A stretch of DNA of 64,000 bases from Aquamicrobium zhengzhouense (GTDB lineage Bacteria > Pseudomonadota > Alphaproteobacteria > Rhizobiales > Rhizobiaceae). The stretch covers positions 62,001 through 126,000 of the forward strand of contig NZ_JADGMQ010000010.1 of NCBI RefSeq assembly GCF_016124105.1. The letters are read 5' to 3'. Of this stretch, positions 50,063 to 57,759 are shown one piece after another. The notes beneath the pieces are model-generated. The model saw nothing but the letters and a program-made list of their open reading frames with translations. It was not told where the DNA came from and searched no databases. The position numbers and the translations under genes were made by a program. Position 1 is the first letter of the stretch; each line of letters opens with the position of its first letter.

Positions 50063-50100
50063 GGTGCTCCTCCGCGCCTTGTCTGGCGCGGAGGAGCACC
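50063..50100 (-). other. Strong intercistronic hairpin between dctP and dctQ
   Basis: Perfect 16-bp stem GGTGCTCCTCCGCGCC / GGCGCGGAGGAGCACC with a 6-nt loop. There is no U-run and dctQ follows at once, so it is more likely an mRNA-stabilising or attenuating element than a full terminator. Confidence 0.7.
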
Positions 50101-50106
50101 GGATTG

Positions 50107-51120
50107 CTACTTGTTCAAGGCAGCGCGGATCTTGTCGTGGATCTCGGTACCGGGGATGCCCTTTGCATCAAGCTGCTTAGCGGTTTCGCGCGCAGCAGGC
50201 TCAAACGCTTTCGCATATTCTGCGATCACCGCGGGGTCGACGGCATTGAACTGAACTCCGTGCTGCACGCCGTATTCGCGCCCGGCATCCTCAGACTCCT
50301 GGGCGTAGTCGAAGGTCGCTTTCGTCCACCAGTCGATATTGTCTTCAAACACCTTCTGGATGTCTTCCGGCAGCTTGGCCCATGCATTCGCGTTGATTGC
50401 GCGGGACGGATAAGCACCGCGGCTGTGGGGCAGCTCCGAGTAGTATTTGACCACTTCAGCGAAGCTGAGAGACTTGAGGGCTTCATAAGGAGCGATAACG
50501 CCATCAAGAACTCCGCGCTGCAGCGACGGGTAGGTGTCGGTCATCGGCATGGTCACGCCTTCTGCCCCGTGAGCGGTCAGCGCGCCAATGAAGTCTACCG
50601 CCGAACGGATGCGCAGGCCCTGAAGATCTGCGAGCTGGTTAAGCGCCTTGTCGCGAAGCATCAGGTGCATCGGCGTGCCGACATTGTAGCCAAGCACCTT
50701 CGCGCCTTCGAGTTCCTCCGCAAATTGCGGGTACTCGTCCCAGAGCTTTTTGTAGACCTCAAGGACCTCAAGCGCGTCATCGTAACCGTAGAAGAACTGC
50801 GGGGTCAGGCGGCTCAGGTCGTAGCCAGAGCTCGCATAAATCGGCGCGATGTAAGAGATGTCAGCAACGCCGGCATTGAGTTCGTCAATGCCCTCTCGGC
50901 TGTTGATGAGCGAGCCGCCCCAGAATGCCGTGATGTTGACGCGGCCGTCGGTCTGCTCATGGATCCGCTTGATCCATTCCTCGTCAGCCCGCCCATAGGG
51001 ATGGGTTGGCGTATAGGTGGTCGAAAAAGTGAGCTCGATTTCAGCTGCCACCACCGTTCCCGAAGAAAGACCGAGGCCCGCTGCTGCAAGCAGTGCAATA
51101 GTCCATTTTCTAATAGTCAT
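50107..51120 (-). CDS. dctP: TRAP transporter substrate-binding protein DctP
   Basis: 337 residues from ATG 51120 (GGGAGGAA 4 bases upstream). A signal peptide (TIRKWTIALLAAAGLGLSSG to VVAAE) precedes a DctP fold: IELTFSTTYTPTHPYGRADEEW, GLRIRSAVDFIGALTAHGAEGVTMPMTDTYPSLQ, where the R of LRIRS binds ligand carboxylate in the family, and GVLDGVIAPYEALKS. The neighbouring CoA-transferases suggest an organic acid ligand, perhaps a 2-hydroxy acid. Confidence 0.92.
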   Translation of the reverse strand: MTIRKWTIALLAAAGLGLSSGTVVAAEIELTFSTTYTPTHPYGRADEEWIKRIHEQTDGRVNITAFWGGSLINSREGIDELNAGVADISYIAPIYASSGYDLSRLTPQFFYGYDDALEVLEVYKKLWDEYPQFAEELEGAKVLGYNVGTPMHLMLRDKALNQLADLQGLRIRSAVDFIGALTAHGAEGVTMPMTDTYPSLQRGVLDGVIAPYEALKSLSFAEVVKYYSELPHSRGAYPSRAINANAWAKLPEDIQKVFEDNIDWWTKATFDYAQESEDAGREYGVQHGVQFNAVDPAVIAEYAKAFEPAARETAKQLDAKGIPGTEIHDKIRAALNK

Positions 51121-51167
51121 GGGTTCCTCCCGCTTTAGATGCAGTTCCGCCCGGGCCTCCGACCCGG

Positions 51168-52334
51168 TCATTCAGATGGTATGAGTGCTTCCAAAAGGTG
51201 TGCCTCCAATGTCAGACCTGCCAGAATTTCCTTGGTGTCCGCGCCCGGCGCGCGGCCGAGGTTGCGAATCTCGGTGCCGCCGCCAAGGCGTACAGGCTGG
51301 CCGATCTGACGGACAACACGTCCTGTAGCGGTCTTGCGCTCCACGACCATCCCTCGTGCACGGTTGTGTGGATCATTCAGAGCTTCAGCCACCTCATAGA
51401 CGGGTGCGAATTGGGTTCCCGCAGCGCCAAGTATCTCGAGCCACTCGTCCCTGTCCTTCGTGACAAAGATCTCCTCAAGCGCCGCGCGAATGGCGGGCCG
51501 CTGCTCCACCCTATTCTGCAACGGGATGAAATCAGGTCGGCCGACGGTCTCGCAGAAACGTTGCCAGAACCTGGGCTCCATATCCGTGGTGCAGATGAAA
51601 AGCCCGTCGCGCGTCTTCCAAAGACCTGTGTCCGCGCGCCGGGCGCCCCGAGGCGGTATCTTCGAAACATCGGGATGGCGAGACAGGACATTTACCAGAA
51701 GCGACATTGCACAATCACTCATTGCAACGTCGACATGCTGCCCTTCACCTGTTGCAGTCCGCTGATGCAAAGCCGCAAGAGTGGCGAATGCCGCATGGGT
51801 ACCGGTGATGACGTCGGCGGCGGGGATGCCGGAAAAGGAGGGGGCCTCCGGATCTTCGCCAACACGCGACAAGACCCCGGCAATGGAAAGCGCGATAGGG
51901 TCATGTCCCGGCTTGTCGCGATAGGGACCACTCTGTCCGCACAATGTAAGGCTTGTGAAGATAAGCTTCGGATTTACCTCCCTGAGGGAAGCGTAGCCGA
52001 GCCCGACCTTGTCGAGCACACCCGGGCGGTAATCTTCAACGACAATATCGGCTGTTGCGACCAAAGCTTTGATCGCAAGTTGGGCCTTTTCATCGCCTAT
52101 ATCGAGCACGACTGACCGCTTATTGCGGGCAAGGATGTCATTCTCCCGCAGTGCGTCGCGTTCCTCCCGAGACAGACGGTCCCAACCGAAGACCTTCGCC
52201 TGCTTCTCAAGCTCGCGCGGGTTCTCGATCCGGATTACCTCCGCGCCCATATCTGCAAGCAGCCAGGTGCAATATGGGCCTGGCAGAAACTTGGAGAAAT
52301 CTATGACGCGACAGCCTTCAAGCGGTGCGGACAT
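51168..52334 (-). CDS. CaiB/BaiF (family III) CoA-transferase
   Basis: 388 residues from ATG 52334, sharing its first base with the upstream gene's TAA stop. Family blocks are CRVIDFSKFLPGPYCTWLLADMGAEVIRIE at the N-terminus and FTSLTLCGQSGPYRDKPGHDPIALSIAGVL, where the aspartate is the expected catalytic residue. Enzymes of this family move CoA between carboxylic acids through an aspartyl-CoA anhydride/thioester. It is the third of three consecutive CoA-transferase genes, 47 bases before dctP. Confidence 0.92.
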   Translation of the reverse strand: MSAPLEGCRVIDFSKFLPGPYCTWLLADMGAEVIRIENPRELEKQAKVFGWDRLSREERDALRENDILARNKRSVVLDIGDEKAQLAIKALVATADIVVEDYRPGVLDKVGLGYASLREVNPKLIFTSLTLCGQSGPYRDKPGHDPIALSIAGVLSRVGEDPEAPSFSGIPAADVITGTHAAFATLAALHQRTATGEGQHVDVAMSDCAMSLLVNVLSRHPDVSKIPPRGARRADTGLWKTRDGLFICTTDMEPRFWQRFCETVGRPDFIPLQNRVEQRPAIRAALEEIFVTKDRDEWLEILGAAGTQFAPVYEVAEALNDPHNRARGMVVERKTATGRVVRQIGQPVRLGGGTEIRNLGRAPGADTKEILAGLTLEAHLLEALIPSE

Positions 52335-53428
52335 TACGCGCTCCATCGCTTGAACGAGGCAGACGGGATCGGAGCGCTGAAGTTTCGAGATGGCGTTGCA
52401 TTAGCAGGCGTCTGAAAGAGTGGCCCGGGCAATCGCTTTGTCTCCCCGGTGGTCTCATCCGAGATATCCACGAACAAGCCGCGCTCCCTGAGATGTTCGC
52501 TCTCGCGCACCTCTTCGGGTCCGTAGACCACAGAAAGCCCCCAGCCGCGCTCCAGCGACCACTTTCCGAGTTCTTCGCGGGTGTGGTCAGCAAAGAAACG
52601 CTCCACCACGCCTTGCCAGCGCTCGATTGTTTCCTGAGGCGTGTCCGCGACGAGGGTGTTGTCCCAATCGATTGACAGGAGCTCCCCAGCAGCACCGCAT
52701 TCATTCATTACAGCGACGACCGCGCGCATCATGGAGGGGTTGTCGATCATCGACCAGGTGACATAGCCATCCTTGCACGGCCAGATTTGCCGTACGCCCG
52801 ATTTGCCACGCACCAGCATGTTGCCCATGCGCCGCCCGATCCGGCCCGTCCATTCGTACATGATGGCTTCACGGTAGTTGGAGAGCGTTGCGCTCTGGAA
52901 AGCCGAAACGTCGATATTTTGGCCTTTGCCCGTACGTCTACGTGCCTGCAGCGCAAGAAGCGCAGCTGTTGCCGCCTGGATTCCAGTCAGAGCGTAAACC
53001 TGCTCCCCGGGGAAGCGCAGCGGCGGCTGGGATGGCTCTCCCGTCACATGAGCAAGGCCCGAAAGCGCGAAAAGTGTGAGGTCGGTCGCCGGCTTGTCTG
53101 CGTATGGTCCGTGTACACTGAACGGCGCTACCCGGACATAGATCACCTTGTCCGAACCGGATACGGCAGATGCGAGGTCGAACCGGTCGCCCTTCCGCTG
53201 TCCATCAAGAACAATATCAGCGTCACGCGAGAGGTTGCGGATAGCTTCTGGGTCATCCGCCGACAGACCCGTCTTGCCATGATGCCAGGCGAGCTGACGT
53301 GCGTGGTCACGGTTCTCGTCCACAACGACGGTGACAACATCAGCACCAAGCTCAGCCAGAATGCGACCACCGAAGTCGGTCAAACCGTCCGCCACCTCAA
53401 GGACGCGGACGCCTTCAAGCATCTTCAT
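52334..53428 (-). CDS. CaiB/BaiF (family III) CoA-transferase
   Basis: 364 residues. The N-terminus VRVLEVADGLTDFGGRILAELGADVVTV departs from the usual GP-containing loop, but VRVAPFSVHGPYADKPATDLTLFALSGL has the expected catalytic aspartate, and FPGEQVYALTGIQAATAALLAL is typical. It overlaps the gene above by four bases and the gene below by one, so the three transferases are probably translated together and may form mixed oligomers. Confidence 0.9.
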   Translation of the reverse strand: MKMLEGVRVLEVADGLTDFGGRILAELGADVVTVVVDENRDHARQLAWHHGKTGLSADDPEAIRNLSRDADIVLDGQRKGDRFDLASAVSGSDKVIYVRVAPFSVHGPYADKPATDLTLFALSGLAHVTGEPSQPPLRFPGEQVYALTGIQAATAALLALQARRRTGKGQNIDVSAFQSATLSNYREAIMYEWTGRIGRRMGNMLVRGKSGVRQIWPCKDGYVTWSMIDNPSMMRAVVAVMNECGAAGELLSIDWDNTLVADTPQETIERWQGVVERFFADHTREELGKWSLERGWGLSVVYGPEEVRESEHLRERGLFVDISDETTGETKRLPGPLFQTPANATPSRNFSAPIPSASFKRWSA

Positions 53429-54567
53429 GCCAGTGCTCCTTCCGCCTGCAGCTGCTCAAGCTTGGCGCGATCCAGCCCAAGCGTTCCGGCAAACACATCC
53501 TGATTATGCTCGCCGAGAAGCGGCGCGCGGGTAACCTGCCATGGAGTCTCCGCCATCTTGTAGGGCGGTGTCGGCATCATCGAAACCCCAAGCACCGGAT
53601 GCTCAAGCTTCACGAAATGGTCGCCGGCCCGGAGCTCCGGATTTTCAAATACATCCTTGCCATCCAGAACGGGTCCAGCCGGCACCCCTACCGATGTCAG
53701 CTTTTCAAACAAATCGAACTTGTTTTCCAAAGCGGTGCGCTCTGAAATCTCCGCTGGATCGAGCGCCCCATCCTTGAGCCCAAGGGCGCTGCGAAGGCTT
53801 TCCGCCTGCTCTTCGGTTTCCACTGCGATAGCGATCCACTGATCATCACCCGCCGTCGGAAACACTCCGTGCAGGAGATAACTCTCGTCCTCGTTACCGG
53901 TCTTCCTGATCTCGTCCTGCGCGTAGATGTCGGCGATGACGTGCACCATCGGTTCTATTTGTGAGATGTCGAGATGCTGGCCTTCGCCGGTCCGCTCCTT
54001 GTGTTCCAGCGCTGCCAGGATCGCCACAGTCGCAAACATCGGCGCCACGACATCACCGTAGGCGAGCGGCGGCATGTGGGGCAGCTGACCTTCATCACCG
54101 GTCAGCCAGGCATGGCCGGAATGCGCTGCCGCGCTGTTGCCGTAACCGCGAAAACCCGCCATCGGCCCCGTCCGGCCAGCCACAGAAACGCTTGCCAGAA
54201 TGATGTCCGGCTTGATTTCACGCAGCTTTTCGTAGCCAAGGCCGATCCGTTCCATGAAGCCTGGGCCGAAATTTTCGACCACTACATCCGCCCAAGCTAC
54301 AAGCTTCTTTGCAATTTCGATTCCGCGAGGATCGGACAGATTGATCGTGACACTCTTCTTGGAGGTGTTGGTCTGCGCGAAAAACGCAGAGCCGTCATAG
54401 TCCTTGGAATTGCCCGCAAAGGGGGGCGACATTCGACCGAGGTCGAGACGCTTGGCCGATTCGATCTTGATGACCTCAGCGCCGTTGTCCGCGAGATCCT
54501 TGGTGGAGCGGGGACCCGCCCCCACCCAGGAAAAGTCGGCAATCTTCAAGCCGTCCAGAGCGCCCAC
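53425..54567 (-). CDS. CaiB/BaiF CoA-transferase-family protein apparently lacking the catalytic aspartate
   Basis: 380 residues from a GTG with GGGAGG upstream. The fold is clear (LKIADFSWVGAGPRSTKDLADNGAEVIKIES, VVENFGPGFMERIGLGYEKL). In the active-site stretch, GFRGYGNSAAAHSGHAWLTG aligns a glycine where the neighbours have D (compare GHDPIALSIAG). In two-component CoA-transferases such as BbsEF one subunit lacks this residue, so this may be the non-catalytic partner of the gene at 52334 or 51168. It opens the unit controlled by the operator at 54626-54640. Confidence 0.88.
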   Translation of the reverse strand: MGALDGLKIADFSWVGAGPRSTKDLADNGAEVIKIESAKRLDLGRMSPPFAGNSKDYDGSAFFAQTNTSKKSVTINLSDPRGIEIAKKLVAWADVVVENFGPGFMERIGLGYEKLREIKPDIILASVSVAGRTGPMAGFRGYGNSAAAHSGHAWLTGDEGQLPHMPPLAYGDVVAPMFATVAILAALEHKERTGEGQHLDISQIEPMVHVIADIYAQDEIRKTGNEDESYLLHGVFPTAGDDQWIAIAVETEEQAESLRSALGLKDGALDPAEISERTALENKFDLFEKLTSVGVPAGPVLDGKDVFENPELRAGDHFVKLEHPVLGVSMMPTPPYKMAETPWQVTRAPLLGEHNQDVFAGTLGLDRAKLEQLQAEGALA

Positions 54568-54619
54568 TATCTACCTCCCACATTCAACCGCCAGCTTGAG
54601 GCCAGTCTCGTTTGCAACA

Positions 54620-54648
54620 ATGTTGGTTCACAATGTGAACTATGTCAA
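54620..54648 (-). promoter_or_regulatory. Promoter with MarR-type operator, upstream of the CoA-transferase/TRAP unit
   Basis: Minus strand: TTGACA (54643-54648), 17-base spacer filled by the operator GTTCAC-N3-GTGAAC (54626-54640), then CAACAT (54620-54625). It lies about 60 bases upstream of the GTG at 54567 and overlaps the end of the dehydratase gene. Confidence 0.7.
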
Positions 54649-55916
54649 TTTTTTTCCGCAAGCACGTCATCGAGTACGGGCGTGACTTTTGCGACCATGG
54701 CATCCCGATCCCATTGGCGAGGATCAACCATGTCAGACCACACCTCGATGACCCTCACGCCGGCCTCTTCCAGTGCCTGCTTGGCATAAAGAGACCCGTG
54801 GCCCGAAAATCTGTCATGCTCCGGAATGAGCATCAGCGCGACGTCGATGCGGTACCTACGCGCCTGCTCAACCATCCAGGCATTGATCCATGGGGGCTGG
54901 TGCAATTGTTCATTCATCGCAGATACCCGCGCTGCGAGGGTGCGCAGTGGATCGCCTTTATCCTCGCGAATGTAGCCGTCGGCTGCAAAGGGCAGATACA
55001 TTGACCAGGCAAAGACTGCGCCGTGGCTTTCCTCGAAGGCGGAATAAAAGCCGGTATCGAACCAAAGCCCAGCTCCGATCCACATCATGCGGATACGCTC
55101 GTCCGGAACGACGGCAACACCCTTTTGCACGCGCTCCGTGAGTTCATCTCGAAAGCGTTTTGCGTGCGATATCGCCCAGTCTGAACCGCGGTGCCATTGG
55201 GGAATCATGACGTTCGGCATCTGCTCGGAGATGCGGATCGGACAGCGAGGAGCTTGTGCAATCAATGCGCTTGCTTCTTCGAAAATCCGCTCCTGCTCGT
55301 TGATCGCCTCCATGTAAGAGGCAAACGAACTGCGGTCGAACGTCCGTCCGGTGATCTCTTCAAGCTGAGCGATCAGCACCTCAAACTCGGCGACCATCAG
55401 GTCCAGGCGGTCAGAACCGTAAAGCGTCTCCCAATCATCTCGGGCAAGGCGCCACCAGTCAGGCTGAGGGTCAGGAACTGCGGGTGACGACAAAAGCGCC
55501 AACGGCGCGCCGGTCCGTTCCGCCCAAAGCGAGAATATCTTCTGATGGTCATCCGCGCTCTGGCGCGCGCACAGGATAGAGGGCGTCGGCAGCCCTCCCC
55601 ATGGCTGGCGCGACGTGTCGCCTTCAAGCTCTGCGATCAAAGGGAGGCTGGAATAGCGAGCCAGGCGCTCATGGAAGCCACGACTTTCCATGTAATCGAA
55701 GTAGAATTCGGAAAGCTGCTTCGCCGCAATGATCGCTGACCACCATTGGTTGGTAACGATGGGCATACCCATGTGGTGAAACAATTCGTGCGGGGTATCG
55801 GCGTTCACAAAGGCATAGCTTTTGCCCGACGTGATATCGCGCCGCAGCCCTTTGGCCCACTCGCGCTGATAGTCAGTGGCTGCGCGGGAGCATTCGAGAG
55901 GTAAATATTCACTCAT
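54645..55916 (-). CDS. 2-hydroxyacyl-CoA dehydratase family subunit
   Basis: 423 residues from ATG 55916, overlapping the stop of the next subunit gene (ATGA). It belongs to the HgdA/HgdB-BcrB/BcrC-like family (FldB/FldC, lactoyl-CoA dehydratase): SGKSYAFVNADTPHELFHHMGMP, a possible iron-sulfur cysteine in PTPSILCARQSADDHQKIF, and late MMWIGAGLWFDTGFYSAFEES. These enzymes bind [4Fe-4S] and remove water from (R)-2-hydroxyacyl-CoA by a radical route, needing an ATP-driven activator (HgdC type) that is not present in the window. Confidence 0.85.
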   Translation of the reverse strand: MSEYLPLECSRAATDYQREWAKGLRRDITSGKSYAFVNADTPHELFHHMGMPIVTNQWWSAIIAAKQLSEFYFDYMESRGFHERLARYSSLPLIAELEGDTSRQPWGGLPTPSILCARQSADDHQKIFSLWAERTGAPLALLSSPAVPDPQPDWWRLARDDWETLYGSDRLDLMVAEFEVLIAQLEEITGRTFDRSSFASYMEAINEQERIFEEASALIAQAPRCPIRISEQMPNVMIPQWHRGSDWAISHAKRFRDELTERVQKGVAVVPDERIRMMWIGAGLWFDTGFYSAFEESHGAVFAWSMYLPFAADGYIREDKGDPLRTLAARVSAMNEQLHQPPWINAWMVEQARRYRIDVALMLIPEHDRFSGHGSLYAKQALEEAGVRVIEVWSDMVDPRQWDRDAMVAKVTPVLDDVLAEKN

Positions 55917-57055
55917 TGACGTGCTCCCAGCGCCGCTGAAATAGCCGCTGCCGCGTCTGCAAGCCATGCCTCGTCGGGCTCTGGATCGCGGAAGCCAAGA
56001 TTGACGAATGCGGTGCCGCGCGATGAGAACGCCTCGGCGAGCGCAGGCACCTCCCAGCCGATTGTGTCATCAGTCTGCGCGAGCTGGCAGATGACGACAT
56101 CGCAGCCTGCATTCGCCGTAGCTTCAAGAATTGCCTGTCGATAGGCTTCGCTGGGCACGATCCTGTGGCAGGACCTATCTGCTGCGGTTGATACCAGCAG
56201 CTCATCGAGATCTTTTGCATCCCCGAAGTTCCCCGGCCACACGTCGCCCCAGGGCTGCAGATCACATGTGACCACCCCTAGGCGGTCGAACATGTCGTAG
56301 GTTTTGAGGCTGAGCAGCGGTGAGCCAATGACTCCGATGCGGGGTCGCCCGGCCGCAGGCGTCTTCTCAATGAGAGACAAGGCAGCATTGAGAAGTTCGC
56401 CATGTTTGGGGGCCGGCATGAAGCGGCCCGCATTTCTCAGACGCAAAGCTTGGGCGGCGGGCACCCCCTGCTCGCGAGCTTCGGACAGTTTCACCAAGGA
56501 CGCTGCACGCATCTTTTCATCTGCTATAGCTGCAGAGATCTGCGCGGGCCCTGGACGTCGCAGCCCAATCGCTTCGAAAAAGCCGAACAGCTTGTCAGCC
56601 TGAACCCTATTGAAGTGGCGGGTGGGCTCGGTATCCGTGTGGACAAGGTTCCAGAGGAACAGCGGCGGAACTGCAGAGTTGGCGCGGCCCTGTCTGACCC
56701 ACTCAATTGCATACTGGTAGGCGATTAGCGCTGGCGCGTCGTCTCGGGCGAAGATGATGCCCTGCAGATCTGCAAACTCACCACGGGAAAAGCGGTTCAG
56801 GAACGTGCTGACCGATGCATCCAGAAACGGTTCGATAACCACATCGATCGGCGAGCCTCCCCCGGTAGTGACCTCCGCCAACTCGACATGCACAGCGCAG
56901 GCGCCCGCAGCTTCGACAAGCGCGGTCGGCATCCCATTGCCAAAGATGCCGACGCGCGTCCGTTCGCCGGTGAGGTAACGGTCGCGCTGCGCAAAGGCAG
57001 TTTCAAGCTCGGCTCGCGCAGCGTCGGATGCGCTGGAAGCGTCAATTTTCGGCAT
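55913..57055 (-). CDS. 2-hydroxyacyl-CoA dehydratase family subunit (second component)
   Basis: 380 residues from ATG 57055, with GGGAGGG 4-5 bases upstream. VGIFGNGMPTALVEAAGACAVHVELA is the family N-terminus with a conserved cysteine; further cysteines lie in GVVTCDLQPWGD, TAADRSCHRIVPS and GCDVVICQLAQTDDTIGWEVP. It forms the first gene of a two-gene unit under the operator at 57073-57087. Together with the CoA-transferases it suggests activation and dehydration of a 2-hydroxy acid. An alternative is a reductase of the benzoyl-CoA reductase branch. Confidence 0.85.
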   Translation of the reverse strand: MPKIDASSASDAARAELETAFAQRDRYLTGERTRVGIFGNGMPTALVEAAGACAVHVELAEVTTGGGSPIDVVIEPFLDASVSTFLNRFSRGEFADLQGIIFARDDAPALIAYQYAIEWVRQGRANSAVPPLFLWNLVHTDTEPTRHFNRVQADKLFGFFEAIGLRRPGPAQISAAIADEKMRAASLVKLSEAREQGVPAAQALRLRNAGRFMPAPKHGELLNAALSLIEKTPAAGRPRIGVIGSPLLSLKTYDMFDRLGVVTCDLQPWGDVWPGNFGDAKDLDELLVSTAADRSCHRIVPSEAYRQAILEATANAGCDVVICQLAQTDDTIGWEVPALAEAFSSRGTAFVNLGFRDPEPDEAWLADAAAAISAALGARQ

Positions 57056-57072
57056 GTACCCTCCCAAATATG

Positions 57073-57106
57073 GTTCATCTTATGAACTATTCGAAGAGGT
57101 CGTCAA
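57073..57106 (-). promoter_or_regulatory. Promoter with MarR-type operator, upstream of the dehydratase genes
   Basis: Minus strand: TTGACG (57101-57106), 17-base spacer, ATAAGA (57078-57083). The operator GTTCAT-N3-ATGAAC (57073-57087) covers the -10 region, so bound MarR should block RNA polymerase. It is shared with the divergent marR gene. Confidence 0.7.
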
Positions 57107-57176
57107 GAGGCTTTGAATGTTTGACACCCCTCCCCCTCACCGCTACTCAGTTCGGCAAAAGTGGAGGGACGCGGGT

Positions 57177-57698
57177 ATGAATGATGCCGCACAAAGCGAC
57201 AGGACGGGCAGTGTGGAGCTCGGGCCGCTGCGGGAAAATCTTCCCTTTCTGACCCGCGCGATCCGCGCCTACATCCGTGGCGAAAACACTGAATTCTATG
57301 CGGAATTCCAGGCCGAGCAGGGTGAGATCGCAATCCTGTGCCTGATAGGCCTGAACCCCTCGATCTCTCAAAACGATCTCGCAGCGACGCTCGTTTTCAA
57401 GAAGTCGGCCATCACCAAGCTGGTGAAGGAACTCGAAGCCCGCGGTGTCATCAGGCGCAGCAAGAACGACCACGACAAGCGCTTCAATACGCTCGAGCTC
57501 ACCGAGAAGGGACAGGCCCGTTATGAGCGTTTTCGCGAGCGGGTCGCACTCCAGCATGAAGCGTTTCTGGAGCCGTTCAGCCAGAAGGAGCGGGAAGAGT
57601 TTTTCTCTTATCTGAACCGGCTGCACGCCCATCTTGAAGAGCGGCATGCACTTCGCACCGGAATCCCGACGTCCATATCTGGATCCTCTGACGACTGA
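57177..57698 (+). CDS. MarR-family transcriptional regulator
   Basis: 173 residues from ATG 57177 (GGAGGG about 9 bases upstream); the frame is open further but without support. Winged helix: LNPSISQNDLAATLVFKKSAITKLVKEL (recognition helix) and the wing ARGVIRRSKNDHDKRFNTLELTEKG. It lies between the dehydratase genes and a plus-strand CoA-transferase gene. Near-identical palindromes precede all three neighbouring transcription units, so it is the likely repressor of the whole 47-59 kb locus, released by the acid or its CoA thioester. Confidence 0.93.
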   Translation: MNDAAQSDRTGSVELGPLRENLPFLTRAIRAYIRGENTEFYAEFQAEQGEIAILCLIGLNPSISQNDLAATLVFKKSAITKLVKELEARGVIRRSKNDHDKRFNTLELTEKGQARYERFRERVALQHEAFLEPFSQKEREEFFSYLNRLHAHLEERHALRTGIPTSISGSSDD

Positions 57699-57703
57699 AC
57701 GCC

Positions 57704-57740
57704 TTGACAGCCCTCGTCATAATTAGTTCACTAAGTGAAC
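57704..57740 (+). promoter_or_regulatory. Promoter with MarR-type operator, upstream of the plus-strand CoA-transferase gene
   Basis: TTGACA (57704-57709), then the operator GTTCAC-N3-GTGAAC (57726-57740) beginning 16 bases on, on top of the expected -10 position. It lies 19 bases before the TTG start at 57760. Confidence 0.7.
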
Positions 57741-57759
57741 GAATATGGAGGAGATCGTC

